The translations under genes and the position numbers were made by a program. From positions 372,001 to 436,000 of the forward strand of contig OX637343.1 in NCBI GenBank assembly GCA_951799405.1: a DNA stretch of 64,000 bases, in the 5' to 3' direction. The DNA is from Agapetus fuscipes (lineage: Eukaryota; Arthropoda; Insecta; Trichoptera; Glossosomatidae). Within the stretch, counting starts at the first letter, position 1. Each line of letters begins with the position of its first letter. The notes under the pieces were generated by a model. The model was given only the letters and a program-made list of their open reading frames with translations, was not told the origin of the DNA and made no database searches. Of the stretch, positions 20,357-30,295 are shown piece after piece.

Positions 20357-21186
20357 TTCATTTAAATGCTGTCGCATAACTCTGCTTTTAAAGCGACTCC
20401 ACTGGTTGAGGTTTCCTCTATGCGTTAAGTTGAAACTTGGCCTTGTCACCTACACAGCTCTCCATGATGCAGCTCCTCTCTACACCCAAGAGCTGATTGT
20501 TCCAAAAGTCCTGGGCTCAAGGGAGCAAACACTGAGATCAGCAGAGAACGGGGTGGAAACCCTGCTAAATAAACCTAGAAAGAAAATTGCCACTTTTTTT
20601 GGAGACCGTGCTTTTGCGGTGGCCGGCCCTGCGACCTGGAATCAACTGCCACCAGAAATCCGGAGGTCCAGTACGATTCAGGAGCTAAAGAGGAGGATGA
20701 AGTCATACTTTTTCGCCCAGTAAACTAGTAAGCGCCCTTGGAGTGACATTGAGTCAAGAAACGGCGCTGATAAAGAAGTCATCAATATTGTTATGTAAAT
20801 ATTATAATAAGTATAGGTATTAGCTATAACTATGCAATAAGAATCATAAGTATGTGTGGGTAGGAATAATTAAATAAAATACTTGAAGCGTCTAGACATA
20901 ATGATTACTACGTCTTTCTGGAACTGTCTAGCGAATATAGTTCTAGATAGTACTGTTTTGAAGAGTATAAAAAGGGTGCAAGTCGCTTGCAGAGCCAGTC
21001 TCCTGCCAGCTTTACAAATACATTAAACCAACTTGACCAGTGAACAGAAACCAAGTGTAATGGAATAATCGAGACTATCTTTGTGAAAATATTTTTTTAA
21101 AAGTGTAAAATAAACAACTGTAAAAGAAGACCAGTGTTATTAATTGAAAGACTTTCGAACCCTAAAATCGTAACAATATCATCATC
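20357..21186 (+). mobile_element. CR1/L2-like LINE 3' end
   Basis: Codes from about 20378 to the stop at 20721-20723: LHWLRFPLCVKLKLGL, APLYTQELIVP, then GDRAFAVAGPATWNQLPPEI and a final LKRRMKSYFF. This is the hallmark C-terminus of CR1/L2-type elements. The 3' UTR (GCGCCCTTGGAGTGAC, ACGGCGCTGATAAAG) ends in an (ATC)n tail, into which the LTR inserted. Confidence 0.85.
20789..21175 (+). mobile_element. Solo LTR, 387 bp, ATAT duplication
   Basis: Starts TGTTATGTAAAT, ends CGTAACA. It contains TATAAAAA at 20966 and AATAAA late in the element. Flanked by ATAT on both sides (20785-20788, 21176-21179). A second copy of the family is at 43310-43732. No internal coding region remains, as expected after LTR-LTR recombination. 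Confidence 0.88.
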
Positions 21187-21300
21187 AGGTTTGGATTTTA
21201 ATTTGTAAGTACACATGTAGCATTTATAAGCGCCAACTTACACGTGACTGTTTGTGATTGTTAATTTGAATACATCATTGCAACTTAGATAATAGATAAT

Positions 21301-21660
21301 GGATTCCTTACAGGGGAGAACTGTGAGTAGGAGGGTTTATTCTGCGCAACACGCGTTGCCCTTAAGTTTCTGTACTTCAAGTTAAAGAAGCATTGCGTTT
21401 GCTCCTCTCAATCATGTTAATGTAGGAAAACTTAATCCCTCACTAGATGTGCTGTTGTGTATTCCACACGTTTTAAATTTACGCCGTCGAGGGGAGCATA
21501 TGCTATGTTGTAGACTCGGAGTAGGAACAATAACCGTACGGCATAAACTTAACCTTTTGTCTGCCATTGTTTACACGGCCATTGTGCCGTTTTTCGTATT
21601 GTTAGTGTAGTGAAAAGTAGAGTGGCACAGTGACAAAACGACACATGACAGAACATCATT
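21301..21660. other. Gap related to 23.0-23.4 kb
   Basis: Contains ATGTGCTGTTGTGTATT (about 21455), inverted near 23345, and GTGACAAAACGACACATG near 21631, which resembles the inverse of the 23040-23190 minisatellite. The two may be parts of one repeat family. Confidence 0.35.
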
Positions 21661-22440
21661 TGGTCGGTCAGTAGTCCAGTGGTAACACTTCGGACTATCT
21701 ATAATCTATAATCTAAGCTACAAAGATATGTTTACATTTAAGGCTCATATGAAATGCATGCCCACAGACAGGCACATGTAGGTTCGCGCCTACACATTCT
21801 GCATGTGTGCATACAAATAAAGAAAACCTCACATGGACATAAACCTTGCAAATCCTGCCGCCGCTCCCTGAACCGGGGTGGCATTGGCAAAAGTGAACCG
21901 ATTTTTACAGCACGGGTGGTCAGCCTCATACCAACCTATCAGTCAAGGAGCACAAAAAATTATAAATGATTTACAGAAATTCTTTATGAGACACATTACA
22001 AATTCAAATTAAAATTAAGTAAAATTAAAATTAAACTTAATATTACGCTTAGAATTGTAATGCCCTAGCCGCCATTGTTGCAAATCAACCGCCATTCCTT
22101 TCGGTCCTTACATACTTCTTTCATTTCATTCAGAGTCATAATCTTTTTCATGCACTCTCTCCTATTGTTTGACTCGTAAATGTAAAGTAGTGGGCTCGAA
22201 TCCCGGTGGAGCACAAAAAATGTATAACATTTATATTTTCAAATTTGCTCTTTGCTGGGTTAAAAAATAACTAAACCTTTACCAATGACCGGTCATCAAA
22301 CTCTCCACTCAGCCTTACAGCAACTGGCCCTTGCTTGAGAATTGGCGGTTTCTACAGAGACGACCAAGCTTGCAGAGGGCTCTTGAGGTGTGATACACAC
22401 AAAAACAACGCTCACCAAATAAATCAGCCTCATCTATTTT
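21661..22440 (+). mobile_element. SINE2 (3' module a) split by LINE-A
   Basis: Head 21661-21696 (GTAGTCCAGTGGTAACAC), remainder 22171-22440 with B box GGCTCGAATCCCGG and the 'a' end CTCACCAAATAAATCAGCC. GACT is repeated at both breakpoints. Confidence 0.9.
21697..22170 (-). mobile_element. LINE-A 3' end: coding remnant, UTR and module 3A as one insertion
   Basis: On the minus strand a C-terminal LINE segment (22170 to about 22060; EMKEVCKDRK region) leads through ~110 bp of UTR into a complete 3A (21697-21952). As it sits inside one SINE2 with GACT on both sides, coding end and 3A arrived together. Confidence 0.88.
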
Positions 22441-22639
22441 TTTTAATTACGTAACATCATTTAACCTTACTTAGTCCAGCCGTCTCATCAGACACACACT
22501 AATTTTGATTAGCGTTCTTTACGGTTTGCGGGTCCAATTGAGTAAATTAGACAACCACCTTATGTGAAGAAGGCAGAAATTGTCGGTATCTTTAAAGGAG
22601 CATAAAGACTCATATTTACAAAAAATCTTCTCCGTGATT

Positions 22640-22720
22640 TGAGAGGGCCCTTGAGGGGTGACATACACAAAAATGGCGCTCTTTAATTATGTGCATCTCG
22701 TAAATAAATTATCCTTGTAT
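22640..22720 (+). repeat. SINE2 'a'-like 3' end
   Basis: GAGAGGGCCCTTGAGGGGTG, ACATACACAAAAATGGCGCTC, CGTAAATAAATTATCCTTG. A similar end occurs near 36027-36092. The rest of 22441-22790 is unassigned. Confidence 0.5.
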
Positions 22721-22790
22721 ATTTATCACAATGACAGCACATACGTAAAACAGAACATACCATAAACGGTACATGAAGCAGTATCACATG

Positions 22791-22935
22791 ATTTTTTTTT
22801 CAAATAAAATAGATCTGTGGAAAGGATTACAATCCACCAACCTATTTTGCCTGGCCAGTTGTCTTCATGCCAAAGCAGAAGCTTGTGTGCATGCAATGGC
22901 ATCTGTTGAAACAGGGTCGAAGATATGGTCAAGTG
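22791..22935 (-). mobile_element. SINE3, internally deleted
   Basis: TTCAAATAAAATAGATCTG tail side, CCAACCTATTTTGCCTGGCC, then CATCTGTTGAAACAGGGTC; the tRNA-like head is lost. Confidence 0.65.
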
Positions 22936-23039
22936 GGCTAGACGCAAGATAATATAACAATGTTATTCGGTTCCAAATGCGCTAGTCCAACTTGAACCTT
23001 ACCCTCGGCCATAACACCGACTATGTTTTGTAATTTTCA

Positions 23040-23190
23040 TGTTTTGTCTTTGTGATGTTCTATCATATGTTGTTTTATCATGTGTCGTTCTATCACGTGT
23101 CGTTTTATCACTGTGTGTTATGCCATTGTGATGTTCTGTCATGTGTCATTATGTTATGAGTCGTTTGGTCATTGTGTCGTTCTACATGGA
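23040..23190. repeat. Degenerate 14-16-bp minisatellite
   Basis: Repeated variants of TGTCGTTCTATCACG and TGTCGTTTTATCA. The neighbouring 22936-23039 and 23191-23461 contain nothing recognised. Confidence 0.6.
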
Positions 23191-23461
23191 ACCGTTAGTG
23201 TAATAATTTGGCAAGTAAAAATACGCTGAATTATTTACAAAGGCGCGCAAGGGTGGGGTTAACCAGGAAGCGGGCTTTCAGTGATCAACACCCTCAGTAT
23301 AAAATATTGCGTTAATTTACGTTAACATAAAAATGTGAGAAATACACAACAGCACTCCTAGGGAGTGAATTAGCTTACATACATTTTTTCTTGTATTTCC
23401 GCGACTGCAAAGAATTCACGAGATCTTTTATACTCGAGGTCAAGGTTTTTTTGTAAGGAAC

Positions 23462-23543
23462 TATCTATAATCTAAGTTGCAAATATACATTGCCATTTCA
23501 GGCTTATAGTAAATGCACGCCCACAGGCAGACACGTAAAAGCT
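23462..23543 (-). mobile_element. Module 3A 3' end
   Basis: TAATCTAAGTTGCAAATATA to GCAGACACGTAAAAGCTC, cut by the start of the next D MITE. Confidence 0.75.
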
Positions 23544-24074
23544 CACCTTAAAGGTAAAACTGAATAAGAGCTGATTCACTATTTTGAGAAATCATAAATA
23601 CAAACATCGATATAAATAAAATATAGATACTAATCTAATCTAATCTAATCTAAGTTGCAAAGATATGTTACATTGGAGATTCACATTACATGCATTCTCA
23701 CAAGCAGACACGTACAAGTTCGCGCTTGCACATGCCGCATGTGAACCTACAACATAAAAACCAAATCTTAAATGGGCATACACCCTACAACTCTTGCTGT
23801 TCTTCCCTGAAACAGGGGTGACATTGGCAAAGTGAACCATTTTTACAGCATGGGTGGTCAGCCGCATACCAACCCATAAGTCAAGGAACAACATTTTATT
23901 GTGTGTAACTTCTCATAGTAAGTGAACTAATTATAAGAAAATGCTCATGAAAGACTTCTAAGATATAGAATGTTAACACTTTTGTAGGGAAAATAGGAAA
24001 AAGGGGCATTTATCTGAGAAACCCATACTATCGTTATAACTTATACGTCACTTATTCAGTTTTACCTTAAAGGT
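23544..24074. mobile_element. MITE family D with nested LINE-A end
   Basis: ACCTTAAAGGTAAAACTG (23545) and the inverse TTCAGTTTTACCTTAAAGG (24056-24074) mark both ends. Without the insert the element is about 272 bp. Interior: TAACTTCTCATAGTAAG, GGCATTTATCTGAGAAACCC. Confidence 0.82.
23631..23889 (-). mobile_element. Complete module 3A (A2) nested in MITE D
   Basis: From (TTAGA)n complement to AAGTCAAGGAAC; both hairpins present. Confidence 0.9.
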
Positions 24075-24077
24075 TTA

Positions 24078-24209
24078 CCTGAGTCCACCTTGCCGGTATT
24101 TATTTTAGGTTTGAAATAGACACCGAAACGGGAAATCATTTCTGACACCCTCGGTGGGCATGGAACGCAAGCATTCTACCAACTGAGCTATCGACCGGAC
24201 TTTTTACAA
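24078..24209 (-). mobile_element. SINE1 head plus composite-SINE linker
   Basis: TTTCTGACACCCTCGGTGGG to CAACTGAGCTATCGACCGG, then ACTTTTTAC, the linker to SINE2. The SINE2 part was lost or displaced by the 3A insertion at 24216. Confidence 0.75.
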
Positions 24210-24215
24210 AAAGGT

Positions 24216-24471
24216 ACCTTGACTTAAAGGTTGATATGCGGCTGACCACCCATGCTGTAAAAATGGTTCACTTTGCCGATGTCACCCCTGTCTCAGGGAA
24301 GGACGGCAAGAGTTGCAGGGTGTATGTCCATTTGAGATTTGGTTGTTGTGTTGTAGGTTCGGCGTGTGCAAGCGCGAATTTGTACATGTCTGTTGAAAGC
24401 TGTGAAAATGCATGTAATGTGAATCTCCAATGTAGCATATCTTTGCAACTTAGATTAGATTAGATAAGATA
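24216..24471 (+). mobile_element. Module 3A (A2)
   Basis: TACCTTGACTTAAAGG to (TTAGA)n; TACC recurs at the 3' flank (about 24473) as a possible target duplication. The GCATGTG hairpin is damaged. Confidence 0.85.
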
Positions 24472-24954
24472 CCTTAAAGGTAAAACTGAATAAGTGACGT
24501 ATGTGGACCTTTCTGGCCGAACAATAAAACCTTTTGTGTGGGAGAGTTAAAGTTCGCAAGGCAGACGAACAAAGTGGTGAAGAACATTTTAAATAAGCCG
24601 TTTATTTACTGCAATCTAATCCAACAAGTATCACAGTATATTAAAGAATGTGAATGTCACAATGAGATCATTACAGAACACCGCACGCAGCAAATGACGT
24701 CAGCGTTTGATTGATACGAACATTTAGCATTGCGAACAAAAGCCTCGCTCTGTGGTGTGTAACGTTATACGAGGCAGTCCGTAATGAAGACTGATCATGC
24801 AAGGAGTTCCGCAGTTGCGGTCCTTTTGTACTGAAAAAATGTATTTAAGTAGAATCCGATGCCACAACAATATCCTCAGTACTTGTTTGTCTTATGCCCA
24901 TCACAGAATATTTACAATTTCATATTTTCAACAATTTCACATGAACACTGATGG
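24472..24954. other. Short MITE D end, then gap
   Basis: ACCTTAAAGGTAAAACTG at 24474-24491. From 24500 onward nothing recognised. Confidence 0.4.
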
Positions 24955-24983
24955 TAGATGTACTGGACCGATGTGTCTTATGC
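24955..24983 (+). repeat. Repeat K start
   Basis: GTACTGGACCGATGTGTC, cut by the composite SINE. Confidence 0.5.
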
Positions 24984-25508
24984 AAACGCAACGCAACTAA
25001 GCTACACATGTAGTGTAACTTATTGCCGCGTTATCCCCGAAGGCATCGCATGTGGCGATTCGGGACCTATTTATTATTACAAGTAAGGGGGCCGGCCTCA
25101 CCCCAACCACTTTCAGCTGCAGTGGGGGATTTCCTAGCTGTCTAGGGGACTGGTCCTAATTTCTTGTGAAGGCTGAGTAAACCTTGCCGGTATTTATTTC
25201 GGGTTTGAAACAAACACCGAAACGGGAAATCATTTCTGACACCCTCGGTGGGGAACCCTTGCCCTCAGTATAGAATGCAAGCATCCTACCAACTGAGCTA
25301 TCGACCGGACTTTTTACGAGTTTGGTAGTCGCTAAAAAGCGTGCGTTCTCAAGCAAGAACCAGTTGCTGTAAGGCTAGATGGACCTTTGGTGACCAATCA
25401 TTGGTAAAGGTTTATGAATTTTTCAACCCAGCGATGAGCAAATTTGAAAATATAAACGATATATTTTTTGTGCTCCGCCGGGATTCGAAGCCACAACCTT
25501 CTATTTAG
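24984..25508 (-). mobile_element. Composite SINE (SINE2-linker-SINE1), nearly complete
   Basis: On the minus strand SINE2 (25508 to about 25325, tRNA head missing) is followed by the linker and a full SINE1 (25308 to 24984) with head and (GCGTT) tail. Part of the head-proximal B box of SINE1 has drifted. Confidence 0.85.
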
Positions 25509-25580
25509 CCTCCTCATTTAAAAAAGAAGATAGACGTCGCGTCGCCGGCATCGCAGCGATTGATCAAGGAGGATACCTAT

Positions 25581-25757
25581 CCTGGGCTGGAAGTCTCATC
25601 ACCACGGTAATTCTTACCTACCGAATATCGGTAATATTTTTATGAAGACTAATCAGCTGCTCCCTTGCGGCCATGTTGGATTGACATGTCTTCATACAAA
25701 TATTACCGATATTCGGTAAGTAAGAATCACCGTGGTGATGAGACTTCCATCTCTGGG
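25581..25757. mobile_element. MITE family E, complete, 177 bp
   Basis: GGCTGGAAGTCTCATCACC...CTACCGAATATCGGTAATAT and the inverse at the right, around a short core with ATCAGCTGCTCCC. Best copy of the family in the window. Confidence 0.85.
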
Positions 25758-26114
25758 TTGCTGTACCATTGATAATAATCATAAATATTTTTGTTTCTTT
25801 TAAAATATAAATTATTTTGTGAATTTTACCTGTTTTCTTGTTGTTTTTCTTTAATTTAAATCCAGCCCCGCACTTACCTGAAAAAAGAAAAAAAAAAATA
25901 TTTCAAATATTGATGTTTTCTTCAGAATACAAAATTTATGAATAAAACATGAAATATTATTCTTTACATTTAAAAAAAATAGATGGATGTATTTAAATAT
26001 TCCTGAGTTTTTCTTAAGTGAGTATAGACAATAGACCATTAAAACCAGTGGCGAAATCTCGACACAGACAATTAGTTGCTACCGTAGTGGAAGAACAAGT
26101 TTCCATATTCGAAA

Positions 26115-26240
26115 AATGAAAATGAAAATGGCGGTAGACAATTGTATATTGTTGCCGACCCTGATGTATGGAAGCGAGTCGTGGAAGGTGAATGAAAGGA
26201 AGTAAATAAGGTATGCACCGTAGAAATGGCTCATTTCAGA
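26115..26240 (+). mobile_element. RTE-type LINE piece
   Basis: Encodes AVDNCILLPTLMYGSESW, then a frameshift before KVCTVEMAHFR. Overlaps in content with the start of the piece at 26907. Confidence 0.75.
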
Positions 26241-26906
26241 GTCGTGGTCTGAGGGAGCTGGAGCTTCCGGACGTTTCGCTCCTTTCTACTGTAACGGAAT
26301 GTAGTAATGTACACTGGTAGATGCTTATTGGTGTGCGTGTGTTTTGAGAGAATGTTCTGGCCCAGACGATTGTAATTGTGAGGTGTGTATGTGGGTAGAA
26401 GATGGTCTCTTCAAGAAATAAATATGTCCAGAATCGTCTATACAAGTGTGGTGGTGGAACTTTCTAGGGCCTGCTGGAATGGCCCCTAGGTTCCGCTATA
26501 AGAAGGGTGACAATTGGCTGGAGCGAGGAGTCTTTCAAGCACTCACACAGTGGAACAGCTAGTTACTAGGGCGACCAATATGGTGTAAAATAACTGTAAT
26601 CTGTACAAAATAAATAAGCGTGTTAAAATAAATCTATTGTAAGAAAGTCTGTAAATAAACTGTATGGCTAACTTGTGTTGAACTTGTGTTTTAATTAAGG
26701 ACCCTCGAAAGAAACGTAACAGCAGAGATGGGCTTCTTCAGCGCGAAGTATGATGATGAAGATGATCTTGATGAGAACTATGAACGTCTTCATCATCATA
26801 CTTCACGCTAAAGAAGCCCATCGTAGAAATGGGCGAAACGTCCGGAAGCTCCAGCTCCCACAGATCCCGGAAAACATCACTCCAACATCATCAGCCGGCC
26901 GTGTAA
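26241..26906. mobile_element. Foldback element M split by a solo LTR
   Basis: Left arm 26241-26289 and 26722-26775, right arm about 26785-26900 (CTAAAGAAGCCCATCGTAG, GTCCGGAAGCTCCAGC). The left arm is shorter at its outer end than the right. Confidence 0.8.
26290..26721 (+). mobile_element. Solo LTR, 432 bp, second family
   Basis: TGTAACGGAATG to GAAACGTAACA, with GCTATAAGAAGGG as a TATA-like site (about 26497) and AAATAAAC near the end. No convincing target duplication: CTAC before, GCAG after. Confidence 0.75.
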
Positions 26907-27427
26907 GCCTAAAACTCATATTCAATTGTATATTGTGGCCGACCCTGATGTATGGCAGCGAATCGTGGACGGTGAATGAAAAAGAAGTAAATAAGGTATG
27001 CACCGTAGAAATGGCTCATTTGAGAAGTATGACAGGAAAAACACTGAAAGATAGAGTGAGAAACGAATGGGTTCTGAATAAATGCGGAGTAAAAGAAAAC
27101 GGTAAAGTAAAATTTCAAAGAAGTGTGATGCGATGGTTTGGACATATTGAAAGGATGAATGAAGACCGACTGACAAAAAAGTGTATAAAGGGAATGTAAT
27201 AGGTAAGCGTAGAAGGGGAAGACGTAGGAAATAATGGATTGATCAGATAAGTGAGATTGCGAATGAATAAAATTTACAGAGTGGAAACAAGAGAAGAGCG
27301 TGCATGAAAAGAGTGATGAAATTAGATGAGATGAAAGAAGTATGCAAGGACAGAGTCAAGTGGATGCACTTGTGTGGAGGTACCGGCCACCCCTAGAGGA
27401 ATGGCGGCAGGATACAAGACAAGACAA
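26907..27427 (+). mobile_element. RTE-type LINE 3' end, broken
   Basis: Frame open from about 26915 to 27175 (PTLMYGSESWTVNEKEVNK, VMRWFGHIERMNEDRL). It is then shifted by loss of one base compared with 19340, and carries two stops (RRK*WIDQI, NE*NLQ). Ends CCGGCCACCCCTAG with (ACAAG)n. Pseudogenised. Confidence 0.88.
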
Positions 27428-27651
27428 GACCATTAACCAGTGGCGAAATCTCGACACAGGCAATTAGTTATTACCGTAATGGAAGAATCAAGTTTCTATA
27501 TTCGAATCTAACTTGTTTAAAATTATTTATTACAAATATAATTTTAAAATGGATTTTAATTTATAAAAATATAAAACATCAGTTGTATTTTCCCAATTGA
27601 GTATATTTTATTAAGCGCGAACTTATACGTGTCTGCTTGTGAAAATGCATA

Positions 27652-28079
27652 TCGACCGCTAAAAGGCAGTAAAGCGACATTTTGGTAAAAAATGAGTTAT
27701 GAATGCTATCTTACTTCAAATTTTCAGCTCTTTCTAATGCGCTAACTCCCATAGCTCTACGTTGATTTTTGGGTTGTTTTTTGCCCAAGCAAACAATAGC
27801 GTTTTCGAAGTATGGTTTTGGTGTAACCGACAAGATTTTGGCCTTTTTGTCCTAAAGGCGCTTGTGGCATAAAAAAAATCGTAAAACATCATAAAACCAC
27901 ATTAATAGGAATGCCAATAAATGCCTTTATTTTTTTTTATTTTAGAGCTGTTATGATTTTAGCGATATGATACAAAATAAAAAAGTTATGCCATTTTTCT
28001 GCAATCTCAAACTTTAAACTGCTCTCCTGAACATTTTAGTTCATGTCGCTTATACGCTATACTGCCTTTTAACCGTCGA
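27652..28079. mobile_element. MITE family H, 428 bp, TA duplication
   Basis: Ends TCGACCGCTAAAAGGCAGTA and the inverse ACTGCCTTTTAACCGTCGA; flanked by TA on each side. Interior landmark GCGCTAACTCCCATAGCTC. Non-coding; the TA target suggests a Tc1/mariner-type transposase in trans. Confidence 0.88.
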
Positions 28080-28096
28080 TATAATGTGAATCCTTA

Positions 28097-28355
28097 CCAA
28101 CCAACAACCAACCAAAGTTGGTTGCACCAACCTCCAATCAATATTTGATTGAAACATCAAATTTGATTGCTTAGTTCTGGTAAGGACCTCGGTTAAATAT
28201 TTCTCGAAAGTTGGTATACATAAATGTGATGGAATTTGAACAGGAAATATGAACATCAGCTGACTTACGCATATGCAATCAATTGTTTGATTTGAAAGGA
28301 AGAAATCACACTTAATTTTGATTTTCGTCTGATTGGAGTTTGGTGCAACAGGCCC
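28097..28355. mobile_element. 259-bp MITE, TTA duplication
   Basis: Right end GGAGTTTGGTGCAACAGGCC; left end has the inverse GTTGCACCAACCTCCAATC preceded by an expanded CCAACCAAC run. TTA at 28094-28096 and 28356-28358. Confidence 0.85.
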
Positions 28356-28397
28356 TTAGTGTTACATATCTTTGCAACTTAGATTAGATTAGATTAG

Positions 28398-28751
28398 AAT
28401 TGTAATTTGTAAAGAAGAAGCTTCCCTTGTTGAAGATGTGTCTGCTGTACCCCGCGTCACGGTTCGGACTTCCTATTTTAGAGTTTATGGAGCAGCAGGG
28501 CGGATGTGGACACCCAGCTCCCAACCAGCTGGCAGATCTCCAGCTGAGATGTCCGTGTCTACTCAACGACACGTGGCCTACTAATGCCGAGTTCAACATT
28601 GCGTGAGTTTTGTTCGAAAACGGTTCTTTAGCTTTTTTAAAAATAATTTATTTATTAAAACAATATAATTATTACAGTACAATAATTACAATACAGGAAG
28701 AAGATGTTAAGTGGCAAAAGTATGGTAGAATGACGCCTTTTTCATATTGTC
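28398..28751. other. Gap with a GC-rich stretch
   Basis: 28430-28600 is GC-rich (GGAGCAGCAGGGCGGATG) and open on the minus strand for ~70 codons, but I do not recognise the product. It could be a LINE scrap. Confidence 0.3.
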
Positions 28752-28754
28752 TTA

Positions 28755-29045
28755 GGGGCCGTCCATAAATTACGTCATCGATTTTGGCCGATTTTCAACC
28801 CCCCCCCCCCCCTACAATCATCCTATAGTCATTATCTAATGACCCCCTCCCCCCCTCTTGCTATAATAATGGATGAGCTTAATAATTAATAATGTTATAT
28901 AACTTACATAATATTTTGTATATTTTGTAGAAATTGGTATTTACAAGAACGACGTCACTTTTGGTACTCGTACATCATTTGCCATCATCCGTAGACCAGA
29001 CTCCCCCCCCCCCTAATGCGAATGACGTAATATATGGATAGCCCC
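28755..29045. mobile_element. 291-bp MITE, TTA duplication, poly-C tracts
   Basis: GGGGCCGTCCATAAATTACG and the inverse CGTAATATATGGATAGCCCC; TTA at 28752-28754 and 29046-29048. Subterminal C-runs occur at 28799-28812 and 29004-29013. Confidence 0.9.
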
Positions 29046-29404
29046 TTAGGCTTATATACCTTCACATGACCTAGGTCCATGAGTTACATACAATTGGGAC
29101 GTGAAATCTGGGCATGTGATGGTATGCATTAACGATCTTAGGTCTAGTTATCAATACTAGGAGTAATATCCATTTATCAATCATTTTTATTAGCTGACAA
29201 CCTTGCAAAAGGTAAAAAGGTATTCTGTGAATAACAATTAATTAGAAATACAGGTGTTGCTGTAATTTGTATGTTAATTACTTTTAATGTTTGGTTACTA
29301 AAAAGGGTCCATCAAAATGGGGACATAACTCTTGCGGCAATATACAGAATGGACTTACATTGTATGGCAGGGATGCTTTTCTAAAGAATATCGGTATTTT
29401 TTTA
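29046..29404. other. Gap, nothing recognised
   Basis: No repeat family or ORF seen. Confidence 0.4.
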
Positions 29405-29819
29405 TTGAGATGCTGTGCGGGAGACTCCTTAGATTTCAGAGACTCTAGGGGTCTATGACACTTGTTATAGTGCCGCTAGCTTGGTCATCGCTACAAAGAA
29501 CCAATACTAAAGCAAGACCCAGTTACTCTAAGGCTGGATGACCTTTTAAGTGACCGGTATTTAGTTAAGGTCTAACGGTGCTATTCTTAGACTAAGATTT
29601 TATGGTCCGTTGAGCCCACACTTTGACAAACTAATGATGCATTAGTATGAAGACCTGTCAATCCGTGGGCTGAACGGACGACTAAAATGTCTAAGAATAG
29701 CCCCGTATGAATCTTTCACCCAGCGAAGAGCACATTCGTAAACACAAATGGTATTTTTTTGTGTTCCGCCGGGATTCGAACCCACAACCTTCCATTTACG
29801 AGTCACTAGACTACGGGCC
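29405..29819 (-). mobile_element. SINE2 (3' module b) split by a hairpin MITE
   Basis: Head near 29750-29819, 'b' end at 29405-29480. Bases 29572-29705 do not belong to SINE2. Confidence 0.85.
29572..29705. mobile_element. 134-bp hairpin MITE inside SINE2
   Basis: GCTATTCTTAGAC at the left, GTCTAAGAATAGC at the right; GTCCGTTGAGCCCAC and GTGGGCTGAACGGAC extend the arms. Confidence 0.8.
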
Positions 29820-29977
29820 TTGTGCATTGGATCCGTTTATTATCTTCATATTTATTTGATTTCCATTTCAACCCCCACTATCTCCTCCCTCACCATACAG
29901 ATTTGTACATGATATAAATATACTACTTACTTATGCCCTCACAGTCCAAATGCCTGTTGCATGCTATATTTCTCTGT

Positions 29978-30050
29978 GCAGTGGGTAACGCCTCTGACTG
30001 GATGACCAAAGACGCTGAGTTCAAATCCCTAAGAATGCCTGATCATTTTT
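29978..30050 (+). mobile_element. Possible SINE4 head, tRNA-like
   Basis: GTGGGTAACGCCTCTGAC could be an A box and GAGTTCAAATCCC a B box at tRNA spacing. No second copy in the window. Confidence 0.4.
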
Positions 30051-30065
30051 TGACAAGTATAGACA

Positions 30066-30279
30066 AGTGGCGAAGGGTGCCATACTAGCCGATTCCCATC
30101 GATTTCCCGTTTAAATGAGGCACAAATGATAATACTGCAAAAGACTGCATGGTTTCAATGGGGAAAAATACGTACTGTTTCTTTGGTTTTAAATGTATTT
30201 TTTTACTTTGCGCCTATATTTTTTAACTATTTTAAAAGGGAAGCCGATGGGAACCGGCTTGTATGGCACTCTCGCCACT
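30066..30279. mobile_element. 214-bp MITE with 43-bp terminal inverted repeats
   Basis: AGTGGCGAAGGGTGCCATAC, GCCGATTCCCATCG at the left; the inverse ATGGCACTCTCGCCACT at the right. Flanks TATAGACA and GATAGATA agree at 6 of 8 bases, hinting at an 8-bp duplication as made by hAT-type enzymes. Confidence 0.8.
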
Positions 30280-30295
30280 GATAGATAAGCATAGT

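Larger units (their letters stand above)
20230..21300 (+). mobile_element. Module 3A (A3) split by a CR1-like LINE
   Basis: 3A parts are at 20230-20356 and 21187-21300. The breakpoints carry AGTTTTG and AGGTTTG, a 7-bp duplication with one change. Between them lies a LINE end that itself holds a solo LTR. Confidence 0.85.
26034..27506. repeat. 79-bp direct repeats bracketing an RTE fragment
   Basis: 26034-26114 and 27428-27506 match closely (CCAGTGGCGAAATCTCGACA, CAATTAGTT, CAAGTTT). The left copy touches the broken 5' end of the RTE sequence and the right one touches its (ACAAG)n tail, so they behave like an unusually long target duplication. Confidence 0.75.
27605..28397 (+). mobile_element. 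Module 3A (A2) split by two MITEs
   Basis: Pieces at 27605-27649, 28080-28093 and 28359-28397 (GTGTTACATATCTTTGC, TTAGATTAG tail). MITE H and a TTA-target MITE sit between them. Confidence 0.85.
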
